46,551 nucleotides of DNA, taken from contig JAFGOC010000146.1 of assembly GCA_016926705.1 (NCBI GenBank), positions 1 through 46,551 of the forward strand, written 5' to 3'. Position 1 is the first letter of the stretch; each line of letters starts with the position of its first letter. A model generated the notes under the pieces. That model saw nothing but the letters and a program-made list of their open reading frames with translations, was not told where the DNA came from and searched no databases. The stretch is from Dehalococcoidales bacterium (lineage in GTDB: Bacteria > Chloroflexota > Dehalococcoidia > Dehalococcoidales > RBG-16-60-22). The translations under genes were made by a program, and so were the position numbers. This document shows positions 28,724 through 38,556 of the stretch, one piece after another.

Positions 28724-29977
28724 ATGGTAAAAAGCAAACTGAAGTTGAAAACAGAGAGGAAGCCGTCCGAGCTTCTCGTATTGAGTCGTATATCCGCAGC
28801 GCTTAGCGGACTCTGGGACCTTGATGCTATCCTCGGGGTGGGGCTGGACAACACCCTCAACATTATGAACGGTACTATCGGCGAGGTCCTCCTCATCGAT
28901 GAAAATACGGGGGAACTCTCTCATGTCGTCCACCGGGGTTTGAGTAAGGAATTCGTGGAGAAGGTACGCCTTAACGTCGGCGAGGGCATTACCGGCAGTG
29001 TTGCCGGAAATGGTAAGGCTATCCTTCTCGAAGACATATCTTCGGACCCGCGCGTGGCGCACCGGGAAATGGTGACGAGTGAAGGGCTGAAAGCTTATAT
29101 TTGCGTGCCCCTGCGTGCCAGGGATAAGGTACTTGGTGTCCTTAATGTTGCCAGTCGCGTGCCCCGCAAATTCACCACCAGTGACATGCATCTGCTTTAC
29201 GCCATCGGCGACCAGCTTGGCATTGCTATTGAGCACGCCCGATTATATGAGCGTTTGAGAAAAGCGCGAGAAAGATTGCGTAAGCTGGCACGGCAAAACC
29301 TGGAAGCTGAAGAAGAAGAAAGGAGAAGAATTGCCCGGGAGTTGCATGATGAAACCAGCCAGTCTCTTTCCGGAATTGCCCTGCAGTTGCAGGCACTGAT
29401 AGAGATGGCGGCAATATCAGGCAAGGAGAACCCCGAGTACGTAGCCGGACTAAAGAAAGTTCAGGCTTTGACCGTGCAGGTGCATAATGAGGTAAGCCGT
29501 TTGATATCCAATCTACGTCCGGCTCTCCTTGATACGCTGGGTCTGGTGCCGGCAGTTCGCCAGTACGCCGAGACCAGGTTGCACCCTCTGGAAATGGAGG
29601 TTAGTGTAGAAGCCAAAGGGACTGAAATGAGGTTCCCGCCGGAAGTGGAGGCGGCTTTTTTCCGATTTATCCAGGGAGCTGTAGGTAACATCGCACAGCA
29701 CTCCAAAGCTAAAAAAGCAACTATAGTGCTGGAATATAAACCGCAGGAATTTGCACTTACCATTACCGATGACGGGAAGGGATTCGATGTTTCAGAAATT
29801 ACTGATGTCGAAGAAAGTGGGAGGGGGCGGGGGTTATTCAGCATGAGAGAAAGAATCGGCTTCCTGGGCGGCACCAGCGGCATAGAATCCGAAATAGGTA
29901 AAGGGACTGTTGTTTGGGCAAGGTTGCCCATAGGTCAGGAATTTGAGTATGCAGAAGATAAGAGTGCTGGTAGTTGA
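28724..29977 (+). CDS. GAF-domain sensor histidine kinase, NarX/HisKA_3 type
   Basis: GAF domain, EEERRRIARELHDETSQSLSGI, DDGKGFD, GRGLFSMRERI. Confidence 0.95.
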   Translation: MVKSKLKLKTERKPSELLVLSRISAALSGLWDLDAILGVGLDNTLNIMNGTIGEVLLIDENTGELSHVVHRGLSKEFVEKVRLNVGEGITGSVAGNGKAILLEDISSDPRVAHREMVTSEGLKAYICVPLRARDKVLGVLNVASRVPRKFTTSDMHLLYAIGDQLGIAIEHARLYERLRKARERLRKLARQNLEAEEEERRRIARELHDETSQSLSGIALQLQALIEMAAISGKENPEYVAGLKKVQALTVQVHNEVSRLISNLRPALLDTLGLVPAVRQYAETRLHPLEMEVSVEAKGTEMRFPPEVEAAFFRFIQGAVGNIAQHSKAKKATIVLEYKPQEFALTITDDGKGFDVSEITDVEESGRGRGLFSMRERIGFLGGTSGIESEIGKGTVVWARLPIGQEFEYAEDKSAGS

Positions 29978-30602
29978 CGACCATACCATCGTAAGGGATG
30001 GCATCTGTGCCTTACTATCGCTGGCAGGTGATCTTGATATAGTAGGAGAAGCTACCAATGGCAGCGAGGCTTTAGAAAAGGTCGGAGAGCTTCTACCCGA
30101 TGTTGTACTCATGGATATCTCTATGCCTGTTATGGGAGGGCTGGAAGCCACCAGGAGGATATGCAAGGATTTCCCCAAGACAAAAGTACTCGTTCTTACC
30201 CAATATGATGATAAGGAATATTTCTTCCCGGTAATCGAATCTGGAGCTTCCGGGTTTATCAGCAAGGCAGCTGCCTCACCGGAACTCGCCGCCGGGATAC
30301 GTTCGGTCTACCGGGGTGACTCATACCTCTCTCCTTCAGTAACCAAGCTGCTAGTAGAAAATTACCAGAATACAGCCAGCCAGCGCTCCAGCCAGGACCC
30401 ATACGATCAGCTGACAAGACGAGAACGTGAGGTATTTAAGCTGCTGGCAGAAGGACATAGCACCCAGGAAATAGCGGAGATTCTGGTTATAACTCCCAAG
30501 ACAGTTGATGGTCACAAGACGAACCTCATGGCCAAACTGGGTGTCCATAATCGAATTGACTTGGTGAAGTACGCCCTGCGCAAGGGTGTGATAAACATCT
30601 AA
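29943..30602 (+). CDS. NarL/LuxR-family response regulator
   Basis: VLVVDDHTIVRDGI, LMDISMPVMGG, HTH LTRREREVFKLLAEGHSTQEIAEILVITPKTVDGHK; overlaps kinase gene. Confidence 0.96.
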   Translation: MSMQKIRVLVVDDHTIVRDGICALLSLAGDLDIVGEATNGSEALEKVGELLPDVVLMDISMPVMGGLEATRRICKDFPKTKVLVLTQYDDKEYFFPVIESGASGFISKAAASPELAAGIRSVYRGDSYLSPSVTKLLVENYQNTASQRSSQDPYDQLTRREREVFKLLAEGHSTQEIAEILVITPKTVDGHKTNLMAKLGVHNRIDLVKYALRKGVINI

Positions 30603-30805
30603 AACTGAAACATATCTTTATCTGCGGTTCAATTAGAGTCACTAAATTTCTCTCTATCGTTTATCTGAAAATTCACTAAGAGCGAATGCGCGTATATTCA
30701 AGGGTTGTATTCCTCTATTTTTAGGGTAAATTCCCTATTTCTCCTCTGTTTAATGTGCTTTATAGTGACAAATATAAAGGTGCTTCCGCAGAAAGGAGGC
30801 TTAAA

Positions 30806-31621
30806 ATGGGAAAAGAGCAGACGATTCTAATTGTGGATGACGAAGTCGAATTTGTTGAAGACCTGAAAGAAACCTTGGAAGGTGTCAAATACATCGTCGC
30901 CGTTGCCTACGACCGCGAACAGGCTGAAAAGATGGTGCGTTCTCACGAGCCTGATATGATTGTGCTGGGCACTATCATGCCCCGCGGCGATGCCTTCCAG
31001 TTCCACAAGTGGATGAAACAAACCCTGGGTTTCAGCAATCTGCCCATCATGGTCATTAACGCTCCGCCGGAAAAACAGCTGCTTAAGGGCTGGAGAATGG
31101 ACGAAGGCATGCAGATGGATGCTGAAGATTTCCTGGCCAAACCTGTAGAACCAACCTCACTCATACCCCGTATCAAGGCTTTACTCGATAGGGCTACTAA
31201 GAAAATCAGAATACTAATCGTCGATGACCATGCCGTGGTCAGGGACGGAATAAAATCCGTAATATCTCTGCAACGTGATATGCAGGTAGTCGGCGAGGCG
31301 GTCAACGGTCAGGACGGTCTGGAAAAGACAATCGAACTCGTGCCTGATGTGGTAGTGATGGATATCGTAATGCCGGTGATGAACGGGCTGGATGCCGCCG
31401 CAGAAATCTGCCGTAAATGTAAAGCGGCTAAGGTACTTATGCTGACGCAGTACGATGAGCAGGAAAATGTCCTCGCCAGTAAAAAGGTAGGTGCGGTAGG
31501 GTTTATCCCCAAGGCCGCTGCCAGTTCCCGTCTCTTGACCGGGATACGGTCAGTAGCACGGGGCGACCAGTCATGGATAGAGTCGCTTCAGCCGCATATT
31601 GAGGGCCAGGGGAACAAATAA
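30806..31621 (+). CDS. Tandem receiver (REC-REC) protein without output domain; first receiver degenerate
   Basis: First REC ILIVDDEVEFVEDL but MIVLGTIMP (D to G); second REC ILIVDDHAVVRDGI..VVMDIVMPVMNG; AGGAGG RBS before ATG 30806. Confidence 0.9.
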   Translation: MGKEQTILIVDDEVEFVEDLKETLEGVKYIVAVAYDREQAEKMVRSHEPDMIVLGTIMPRGDAFQFHKWMKQTLGFSNLPIMVINAPPEKQLLKGWRMDEGMQMDAEDFLAKPVEPTSLIPRIKALLDRATKKIRILIVDDHAVVRDGIKSVISLQRDMQVVGEAVNGQDGLEKTIELVPDVVVMDIVMPVMNGLDAAAEICRKCKAAKVLMLTQYDEQENVLASKKVGAVGFIPKAAASSRLLTGIRSVARGDQSWIESLQPHIEGQGNK

Positions 31622-34327
31622 GTGGAAGCAATTACGATAGTCCTCAACGGAGTGGAAGTAAGCGGCTATCCGGGAACTACTATTTTGGAACTAGCCAGGG
31701 AATCGGGGGTGTACATACCCACCCTCTGCAATGACCCCAATCTGGTTTCTATAGGCGCCTGCCGATTGTGTATTGTAGAAGACGAACGCAATGGAGCTCT
31801 GCTGGCTTCCTGCGTGACCCCTATCTCACCGGGCATGATTATCAATACCAACTCACCGAGGGTACTGGAACACCGCAAGAAAATACTTAAATTAATGCTG
31901 GCAAGTCACCCCGATTCCTGTCTGGTTTGCGATAAAGGCAACCGCTGCCAGCTGCGTAAACTGGCGGCGGAGATGGGCATAGGGCTCGTTGAGTTTCAGA
32001 GGATTCCACAGTCAGATACCATTGAGGAGGTCAACCCTTTTATTGAGCGCGACCTTTCCAAGTGCATCATGTGCGGCAAGTGCATCAGGGCCGACCAGGA
32101 GCTGGTAGTCGAAGGCGCCATTGATTATATCCACCGGGGGGCCTCTGTAAAGGCGGCCACACTGAACGACCTGCCTCTGGAGAAATCGGAGTGTACCTTT
32201 TGCGGAGTCTGTGTAGCCATTTGCCCCACCGGCGCGATTATGGAAAAAGACAGGGCGTATACCGGCACGGCTACGACTATGGTTACAAGCGTATGCCCTT
32301 ATTGCGGCTGCGGCTGTGCTATTACGCTGGGAGTTAAAGACGGAAAAATAATTTATACCAGGCCTGTGCCGGAAAGCCCGGTAAGTCGTGGTACTTTATG
32401 CGTCCGCGGCAGTTACGGATATGATTTCATACATAGTAAAGAAAGACTAAACAAACCGCTGGTAAAGGTTAATGGTGACTTCCAGGAAGCGACCTGGGAA
32501 GAGGCCTTAGCTTTAGCAGCCGAAAATTTCAAGCGAATTAAAGAGATTTATGGCCCCGATGCCCTGGCGGTCTTCGGCTCGCCTAAGTGTACTAATGAGG
32601 AAAACTATCTTCTTCAAAGGTTCGCCCGTGGGGTGCTGGGCACAAATAACATTGATAACAGCAATCGCCTTTATTGCGCTGCCAGTTTGACAGGACTGGG
32701 CGTAACGGTCGGCTATGCCGGGACAACTGGCTCCATCAATTATTTAGAACGGTCACAGATCATCTTGGTAATCGGTGCAAACCCTGAAATATCCGCCCCA
32801 GCCGTAGCCTATGCTATAAAGCGGGCGGTTAAATTCAATGGGGCGAAACTTATAATTATAGACCCACGGTATACCCCGTTAAGTAATTTCGCGCAAATCC
32901 ATCTGCGTTCCAGCGTGGGCACCGACGTACCCTTGCTGAACGGACTGGCCAGGATAATTATTAACGAAAAAAAGCTGGACGAGGAATTCGTTACACGTAT
33001 GACAGATAACTTTAATAACTGGTCGAAGAGCCTGGAAAAATATACCGCAGTTTATGTTGAAAAGACAACTGGAATCCCTAAAAAGGATATACAAACAGCG
33101 GCGCGGCTGTTGGGAGAGGCCGAGAATACCTCAATTGTGTATGGCAACGGCATCACCCAGCAGGCGAACGGCACCGAGACGGTAATTGCTATAGCTAATC
33201 TGGCGATGCTCACCGGCAATGCGGGGCGGCGGGGTGGCATATTTGCCTTGCAGCGTCATAATAATGCCCGCGGCGCCTGCGATATGGGCGTTGTCCCTAA
33301 CTTCTTACCGGGCTATTTAGGCGTGAACGATACTCAAAACAGGCAAAAGTTTGAGGGGAGGTGGAATGTCAAGCTACCGGCTGATAACGGCCTGACAGCC
33401 CTGGAAATGATGGAGGCGGCCAGAAAGGGAAAGGTCAAGGGTATGTTTATCATGGGTGAAAATCCGGTCGCCAGTTTCCCGCAGCCCAAGCTTATTAAAG
33501 AAGCCTTAACATCGCTTGAATTCCTCGTCGTTACCGATATGTTTCCCGGTGAAGCTGTCCGGCTGGCATCGGTTGTACTGCCGGCAACAAGTTTTGCCGA
33601 AAAAGAGGGGACATTTACCAACTTCGAAGGGAGAATTCAGTCGGTAAGAAAGGCTATTATTCCATTTGGCGATAGCCGGCCCGATAGTGAAATAATAATG
33701 CAATTATCATTAGCAATGGGGTCTCCGATGCTTTATTCGTCACCCCACCAGGTGATGGAGGAAATAGAAGAGATGGTACCCTTCTACCATAAGGTTTCTC
33801 CCAAAGACGCTGATACAATGGGATTGGAGATGGGCGAGGTCGATGGTGATACACCGGGAACCAGGCGTTTTTATAAAGGCCTTTTCCCCAGCGGCTTTGG
33901 ACGGTTTCAACCTGTGGACTTTACGCCATTGCAGGAGAGTAAAAATGGATATAATTTCACATTAATAACAGGCTCCAGCAGGTACCATTTTGGTACCGGT
34001 GCATGGAGTCAGCGTTCTTCAAGGTTAAGGCGATTCTCTCCGGAATCTTTCCTGGAAATCAATCCCGCCGATGCTAAAGAACTCGGTTTTAAGGACGAGG
34101 ATAAAATCCAAATTATATCGGAACAGGGTGAAATTTCGACATCCGCCAAGGTAAGTAATGTGTTGCCTAAGGGGCTTCTCTACATGGCGGACTCTTTCCC
34201 GCAGAGTCCTGTACGTGAGCTGTTTGGTACAGTCATTGACCCCCGGTCCAAAACACCGGCGCTTAAGTCGTGCGCTGTGCGCTTAGAAAGGATAACTGCT
34301 GATGACCAAGCTAAAGGAAACCCCTAA
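31622..34327 (+). CDS. FdhA/NuoG-like molybdopterin oxidoreductase (formate-dehydrogenase-like alpha subunit, noncanonical active site)
   Basis: [2Fe-2S] ferredoxin N-term, CIMCGKCIRA, CTFCGVCVAICPTGAI, VCPYCGCGCAITLGV, HNNARGACDMG. Confidence 0.9.
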   Translation: MEAITIVLNGVEVSGYPGTTILELARESGVYIPTLCNDPNLVSIGACRLCIVEDERNGALLASCVTPISPGMIINTNSPRVLEHRKKILKLMLASHPDSCLVCDKGNRCQLRKLAAEMGIGLVEFQRIPQSDTIEEVNPFIERDLSKCIMCGKCIRADQELVVEGAIDYIHRGASVKAATLNDLPLEKSECTFCGVCVAICPTGAIMEKDRAYTGTATTMVTSVCPYCGCGCAITLGVKDGKIIYTRPVPESPVSRGTLCVRGSYGYDFIHSKERLNKPLVKVNGDFQEATWEEALALAAENFKRIKEIYGPDALAVFGSPKCTNEENYLLQRFARGVLGTNNIDNSNRLYCAASLTGLGVTVGYAGTTGSINYLERSQIILVIGANPEISAPAVAYAIKRAVKFNGAKLIIIDPRYTPLSNFAQIHLRSSVGTDVPLLNGLARIIINEKKLDEEFVTRMTDNFNNWSKSLEKYTAVYVEKTTGIPKKDIQTAARLLGEAENTSIVYGNGITQQANGTETVIAIANLAMLTGNAGRRGGIFALQRHNNARGACDMGVVPNFLPGYLGVNDTQNRQKFEGRWNVKLPADNGLTALEMMEAARKGKVKGMFIMGENPVASFPQPKLIKEALTSLEFLVVTDMFPGEAVRLASVVLPATSFAEKEGTFTNFEGRIQSVRKAIIPFGDSRPDSEIIMQLSLAMGSPMLYSSPHQVMEEIEEMVPFYHKVSPKDADTMGLEMGEVDGDTPGTRRFYKGLFPSGFGRFQPVDFTPLQESKNGYNFTLITGSSRYHFGTGAWSQRSSRLRRFSPESFLEINPADAKELGFKDEDKIQIISEQGEISTSAKVSNVLPKGLLYMADSFPQSPVRELFGTVIDPRSKTPALKSCAVRLERITADDQAKGNP

Positions 34328-34787
34328 AATCAATTTGAAAGAAATCGATAAAATTGTTGAAAGCCGCAGAAATAAAAAGTGGGGCTTGATACCTATGCTT
34401 CAGGAAATCCAGGAGCGGGCCGGCTATATTCCACCTGAAGTCATACCACGTGTCGCGTATGCAGTAGGCCTGTTTCCCAGCCAGGTACAGGCAGTGATTA
34501 CCTTTTATTCGCAACTTTATACTCATCCCCGTGGCAAAAACATCGTCAGGGTTTGCCGTGGTACGGCCTGCCATGTGCGTGGCGGAAAGACTATTCTGAA
34601 ACTGGTCAAGCAGCACCTTGGCATTGAAGAAGATGAAACCACTGATGATATGGAATATACCCTGGAAACAGTCGCCTGTATCGGTGTCTGTGCTCTGGCG
34701 CCTAACCTCGTGGTGAATAATAACATACACGGCAATATGAACCCTAAAAAAGTAGCTGCTATCTTCGGCAATTATAAGGGGAGTTAA
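34302..34787 (+). CDS. NuoE-like thioredoxin-fold [2Fe-2S] subunit
   Basis: LIPMLQEIQERAGYIPPEVI, VCRGTACHVRGGKTIL, VACIGVCALAPNLVVN. Confidence 0.94.
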   Translation: MTKLKETPKINLKEIDKIVESRRNKKWGLIPMLQEIQERAGYIPPEVIPRVAYAVGLFPSQVQAVITFYSQLYTHPRGKNIVRVCRGTACHVRGGKTILKLVKQHLGIEEDETTDDMEYTLETVACIGVCALAPNLVVNNNIHGNMNPKKVAAIFGNYKGS

Positions 34788-34788
34788 T

Positions 34789-37700
34789 ATGGCGAAACGA
34801 AAAACCGCAGCCTCTACCAGCGGACAACGCGAAGTTCTCATCTGCTGCGGTTCGGGTTGTCCCGGCTCGGAGCAAATTCTTCAACGCCTGAAAAAGGAGA
34901 CGGCGGGGCTTGGACTTAAAATCAAAATCAAGCCGACCGGCTGCCACGGTTTTTGCCAGCAGGGTCCGACGGTGCTGGTCCAGCCTGACGATATACTTTA
35001 CTGCAAAGTGACCGAGGATGATGTTAAAGAGATAGTACAGAAACACTTACAAAATAACGTAATTGTTGAAAGACTATTGTATTCCGACCTCATCACCGGG
35101 GAGAAAATACCCCATTATACTGACATCAAGTTCTTCCGGGAACAGAAACGGATTGTCCTGCGCCATTGCGGTAGTATCAATCCGGAGCGGATAGAAGAAT
35201 ATATCTCCAGTGGTGGGTATAAGTCATTAAAAAAGGTTCTTACTTCTCTGAAACCTGCAGAGGTAATTGACCTGATAAAGCGCTCCGGTCTACGGGGGCG
35301 AGGAGGAGCCGGTTTCCCCACCGGCACCAAGTGGGAGTTCTGTCATAACGCCGCAGGTGATAAAAAGTACATGATATGCAATGCCGACGAAGGCGACCCT
35401 GGTGCTTTCATGGACCGCTCCATTCTAGAGGCTGACCCGCACGCCGTCCTGGAAGGGCTAAGTATAGCTGCATATGCCATCGGAGCTGATGAAGGCTATA
35501 TCTATATCCGCGCCGAATACCCGCTGGCTGTTAAACGCCTGCGTACCGCATTGCAGCAGGCAATCGATAAAGGATTTCTGGGCAATAATATTCTTAATTC
35601 AGGATTTAACCTGAAAATAAATATCATGGAAGGAGCCGGAGCTTTTGTTTGCGGGGAGGAAACGGCGCTGATTGCCTCAATAGAAAGTAAGCGTGGCATG
35701 CCGAGGCCTCGTCCTCCCTTCCCGGCAAATTCAGGACTGGACGGCAAGCCTACTATTATCAATAATGTGAAAACTTTAGCTACCGTCCCGGTTATAATTG
35801 AGCGGGGTGCGGAGTGGTTTGCCGGCATCGGAACGGAGAAGAGTAAAGGGACAGCGGTATTCGCGCTTTCCGGTAAGATAGCTAACAGCGGTCTGGTAGA
35901 AGTGCCTATGGGGACCCCCTTATCGAAAATAGTTTATGAGATAGGGGGAGGTATTCCAAAAGGGAGGCGTCTAAAGGCAGTACAGACGGGCGGACCTTCG
36001 GGTGGGTGTATCCCTGCACGTTTTATCGATACGCCCATTGAGTACGAAACACTCGCCAAACTCGGCTCAATCATGGGCTCGGGCGGCATGGTGGTTATGG
36101 ACGAGGCTACCTGTATGGTAGAGGTAGCAAGGTTCTTCTTGAGTTTCACCCAGAGTGAGTCCTGCGGGAAATGCACACCATGCAGGTTGGGTACGCGGCA
36201 GATGCTGGCGATACTAACCCGCATTACCGAAGGTCGTGGCCGCGATGAGGATATCGACGCTCTGCTGGCTATCGGCAAGACCGTGAAAGAATGCTCGCTT
36301 TGCGGACTGGGGCAGACCGCCCCCAACCCGGTTATTTCAACCATCAATTACTTCCGCGACGAATACGAGGCGCATATCCGCGAGAAAAAATGTCCGGCGG
36401 CGGTGTGCGAGACCTTAATGATATCGCCCTGCCAGCATACCTGCCCGGCGGGTATCAATATCCCCAAGTATGTCGCCCATATTGCAGACGGTGATTATAA
36501 GGCGGCTATCGAGACCATAAGGGAGCGTAATCCCTTTGCCGCCGTATGCGGCCGCATCTGCCACCACCCCTGCGAAGAAAGGTGCCGCCGCGGCGAGCTG
36601 GACGACCCCGTTGCTATCAGGACACTGAAACGTTTTGCCGCCGACTGGTATGCCGAACACAGCGGTGAGATTGATGGTATAAAGCCATTCCCGCGAACGA
36701 AAAAGCAGAAGGTGGCGGTGGTGGGGGCCGGGCCGGCCGGTCTGGCCTGTGCCTATTTCCTGGCACAGCTGGGCTACGGTGTGACGGTCTATGAGGCTTT
36801 ACCGATAGGTGGCGGGATGCTTTCGGTGGCGATACCGGAATTCCGCCTGCCGCAGTTGGCTATCCAGCAGGATATTGACTATATAGTAAAGCGGGGGGTA
36901 GAAATAAAGTACAACACACCGATAAATATCAACTTTACCGTCGACCACCTGCTCAAAGACGGTTTTGCCGCGGTCTTCATCGCCGCTGGTGCCCAGCGCA
37001 GCCAGCGGTTGGGAATCCCGGGAGAGGTGGAGGATATTGAAGGAGTTTTCTACGGACTGCGCTTCCTACGGGACATCAGGCTGGGAAGGTCGACTAAATT
37101 AGGACGGCGTGTCGCAGTCATCGGCGGTGGCAACGTGGCACTTGATGCCGCCAGGACTTCCTTAAGACTGGGAGCGAAGGAAGTAAATATATACTACCGC
37201 CGCTCTCGCGATGAAATGCCGGTATCTGATATTGAGTATGATGAAGCCGTCGATGAGGGTGTAAGAATCAACTTCCTGGTCACACCGACAAGGATAACCA
37301 GTGCTGACTGGAAAGTGACCGGACTCCAGTGTACCCGCATGGAGCTGGGAGAACCTGATGAAAGCGGTCGCCGCCGTCCCATCCCCATCTCCGGCTCGGA
37401 GTTCACCGTAGAAGCCGATAACGTAATCGCTGCGGTAGGGCAGGCGCCCGATCTTTCTTTCCTTCCTCCCGATAGTGAGTTGGAACGCACCCGCTGGGAG
37501 ACGCTGGTGACAGACAGCAATACCCTGGCGACTAATATACCCGGTATCTTCGCGGGTGGTGATTTCGTCACCGGACCGGATATGGTGGTTAATGCTGTCG
37601 CTGCCGGTAGAAGGAGTGCTCTCGCTATCGATAAGTACTTAAGAGGCGATACCTCACGCGTAGAAGTACACGACCGCAAAGCCGAGGCAGTGGAAGAACG

Positions 37701-37866
37701 ACCGGCAGAGCTCGATGAGACCTGGGAGACGAAGCCGCGCAGCAAGGTAAAGACGCTGCCGCTGCCGGAGAGACGCAGCAGCTTCGCCGAGATAGAACTC
37801 AGCTTGACCGAGGGAGTAGCCCAACGTGAAGCCAAGCGCTGTCTGCGCTGTGACCTTGAAGGATGA
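34789..37866 (+). CDS. NuoF-like NADH-binding subunit fused to C-terminal GltD/NfnB-like flavin oxidoreductase module
   Basis: NuoF: GLRGRGGAGFPTGTKWEF, CNADEGDPGAFMDR, ESCGKCTPCRLG; module: CPAGINIPKYV, GAGPAGLACAYFLAQLGYGVTVYE, GGGNVALDAARTSLRLGAKEVNIYYRRSRDEMP. Confidence 0.94.
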   Translation: MAKRKTAASTSGQREVLICCGSGCPGSEQILQRLKKETAGLGLKIKIKPTGCHGFCQQGPTVLVQPDDILYCKVTEDDVKEIVQKHLQNNVIVERLLYSDLITGEKIPHYTDIKFFREQKRIVLRHCGSINPERIEEYISSGGYKSLKKVLTSLKPAEVIDLIKRSGLRGRGGAGFPTGTKWEFCHNAAGDKKYMICNADEGDPGAFMDRSILEADPHAVLEGLSIAAYAIGADEGYIYIRAEYPLAVKRLRTALQQAIDKGFLGNNILNSGFNLKINIMEGAGAFVCGEETALIASIESKRGMPRPRPPFPANSGLDGKPTIINNVKTLATVPVIIERGAEWFAGIGTEKSKGTAVFALSGKIANSGLVEVPMGTPLSKIVYEIGGGIPKGRRLKAVQTGGPSGGCIPARFIDTPIEYETLAKLGSIMGSGGMVVMDEATCMVEVARFFLSFTQSESCGKCTPCRLGTRQMLAILTRITEGRGRDEDIDALLAIGKTVKECSLCGLGQTAPNPVISTINYFRDEYEAHIREKKCPAAVCETLMISPCQHTCPAGINIPKYVAHIADGDYKAAIETIRERNPFAAVCGRICHHPCEERCRRGELDDPVAIRTLKRFAADWYAEHSGEIDGIKPFPRTKKQKVAVVGAGPAGLACAYFLAQLGYGVTVYEALPIGGGMLSVAIPEFRLPQLAIQQDIDYIVKRGVEIKYNTPININFTVDHLLKDGFAAVFIAAGAQRSQRLGIPGEVEDIEGVFYGLRFLRDIRLGRSTKLGRRVAVIGGGNVALDAARTSLRLGAKEVNIYYRRSRDEMPVSDIEYDEAVDEGVRINFLVTPTRITSADWKVTGLQCTRMELGEPDESGRRRPIPISGSEFTVEADNVIAAVGQAPDLSFLPPDSELERTRWETLVTDSNTLATNIPGIFAGGDFVTGPDMVVNAVAAGRRSALAIDKYLRGDTSRVEVHDRKAEAVEERPAELDETWETKPRSKVKTLPLPERRSSFAEIELSLTEGVAQREAKRCLRCDLEG

Positions 37867-37906
37867 TTATAACGTTAATGGTAAACCAAGCAGAGGGGGG
37901 TTGGCT

Positions 37907-38551
37907 ATGAAGTCGATAACTAAACAAAAACCGATAGAAGAAATCGAGAATTCTCTGCAAGGCATGGACAAGGTGTTCGTCATAGGCTGCGGGACCTGCA
38001 CCACGCTTACGAAGACCGGCGGTGTGGAACAGGTTGAAGCAATGAAGGAGAGCCTTCAGCAGATAGGGAAACGCGTTACCGGCGGGACTGTCATTCCCAC
38101 GGCCTGTGATGATATGACCGAGGAAACCATGAAAGAGAATGAACAATATATCCGCAGCGCCGACTGTGTCCTTTCGATGAGCTGCGCCCTGGGGGTACAT
38201 CGGATGACACTCTACCTGGATAAGCCGGTAATTCCGGCGGTGGATACACTATTTATCGGGGTTGAAGAAAGCCCCGGGTACTTCCGCGAGGTATGCTCCC
38301 AGTGCGGGCAGTGTCTCCTCGGCGAGACGGCCGGTATCTGCCCCATCACCGCCTGCCATAAAGGACTGGTCAACGGTCCCTGCGGCGGTACAAATAACGG
38401 CAAGTGCGAAGTTGATAAAGAGAAGGACTGTGCCTGGACTCTGATTTACAATCGTCTCAAGGAACAGAACAGGCTCGATTTGATGCGCCGATACCAGCCG
38501 CCCCGAAACCACCACGTTACCTTGAAACCGGGCATCATGAAGATTGAATAA
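37907..38551 (+). CDS. metV: Methylenetetrahydrofolate reductase partner protein (MetV-like, MTHFR_C zinc/FeS domain)
   Basis: VFVIGCGTCTTLTKTGGVEQV, CSQCGQCLLGETAGICPITACHKGLVNGPCGGTNNGKCEV; adjacent metF. Start at ATG 37907. Confidence 0.9.
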   Translation: MKSITKQKPIEEIENSLQGMDKVFVIGCGTCTTLTKTGGVEQVEAMKESLQQIGKRVTGGTVIPTACDDMTEETMKENEQYIRSADCVLSMSCALGVHRMTLYLDKPVIPAVDTLFIGVEESPGYFREVCSQCGQCLLGETAGICPITACHKGLVNGPCGGTNNGKCEVDKEKDCAWTLIYNRLKEQNRLDLMRRYQPPRNHHVTLKPGIMKIE

Positions 38552-38556
38552 GGGGG

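Noticed and set aside
37194-37835. 213-aa minus-strand ORF
   Set aside because: Antisense to the NuoF-GltD fusion
37826-37906. Upstream extension of metV ORF
   Set aside because: Overlaps the end of the NuoF-GltD gene; ATG 37907 after a G-rich RBS is more likely
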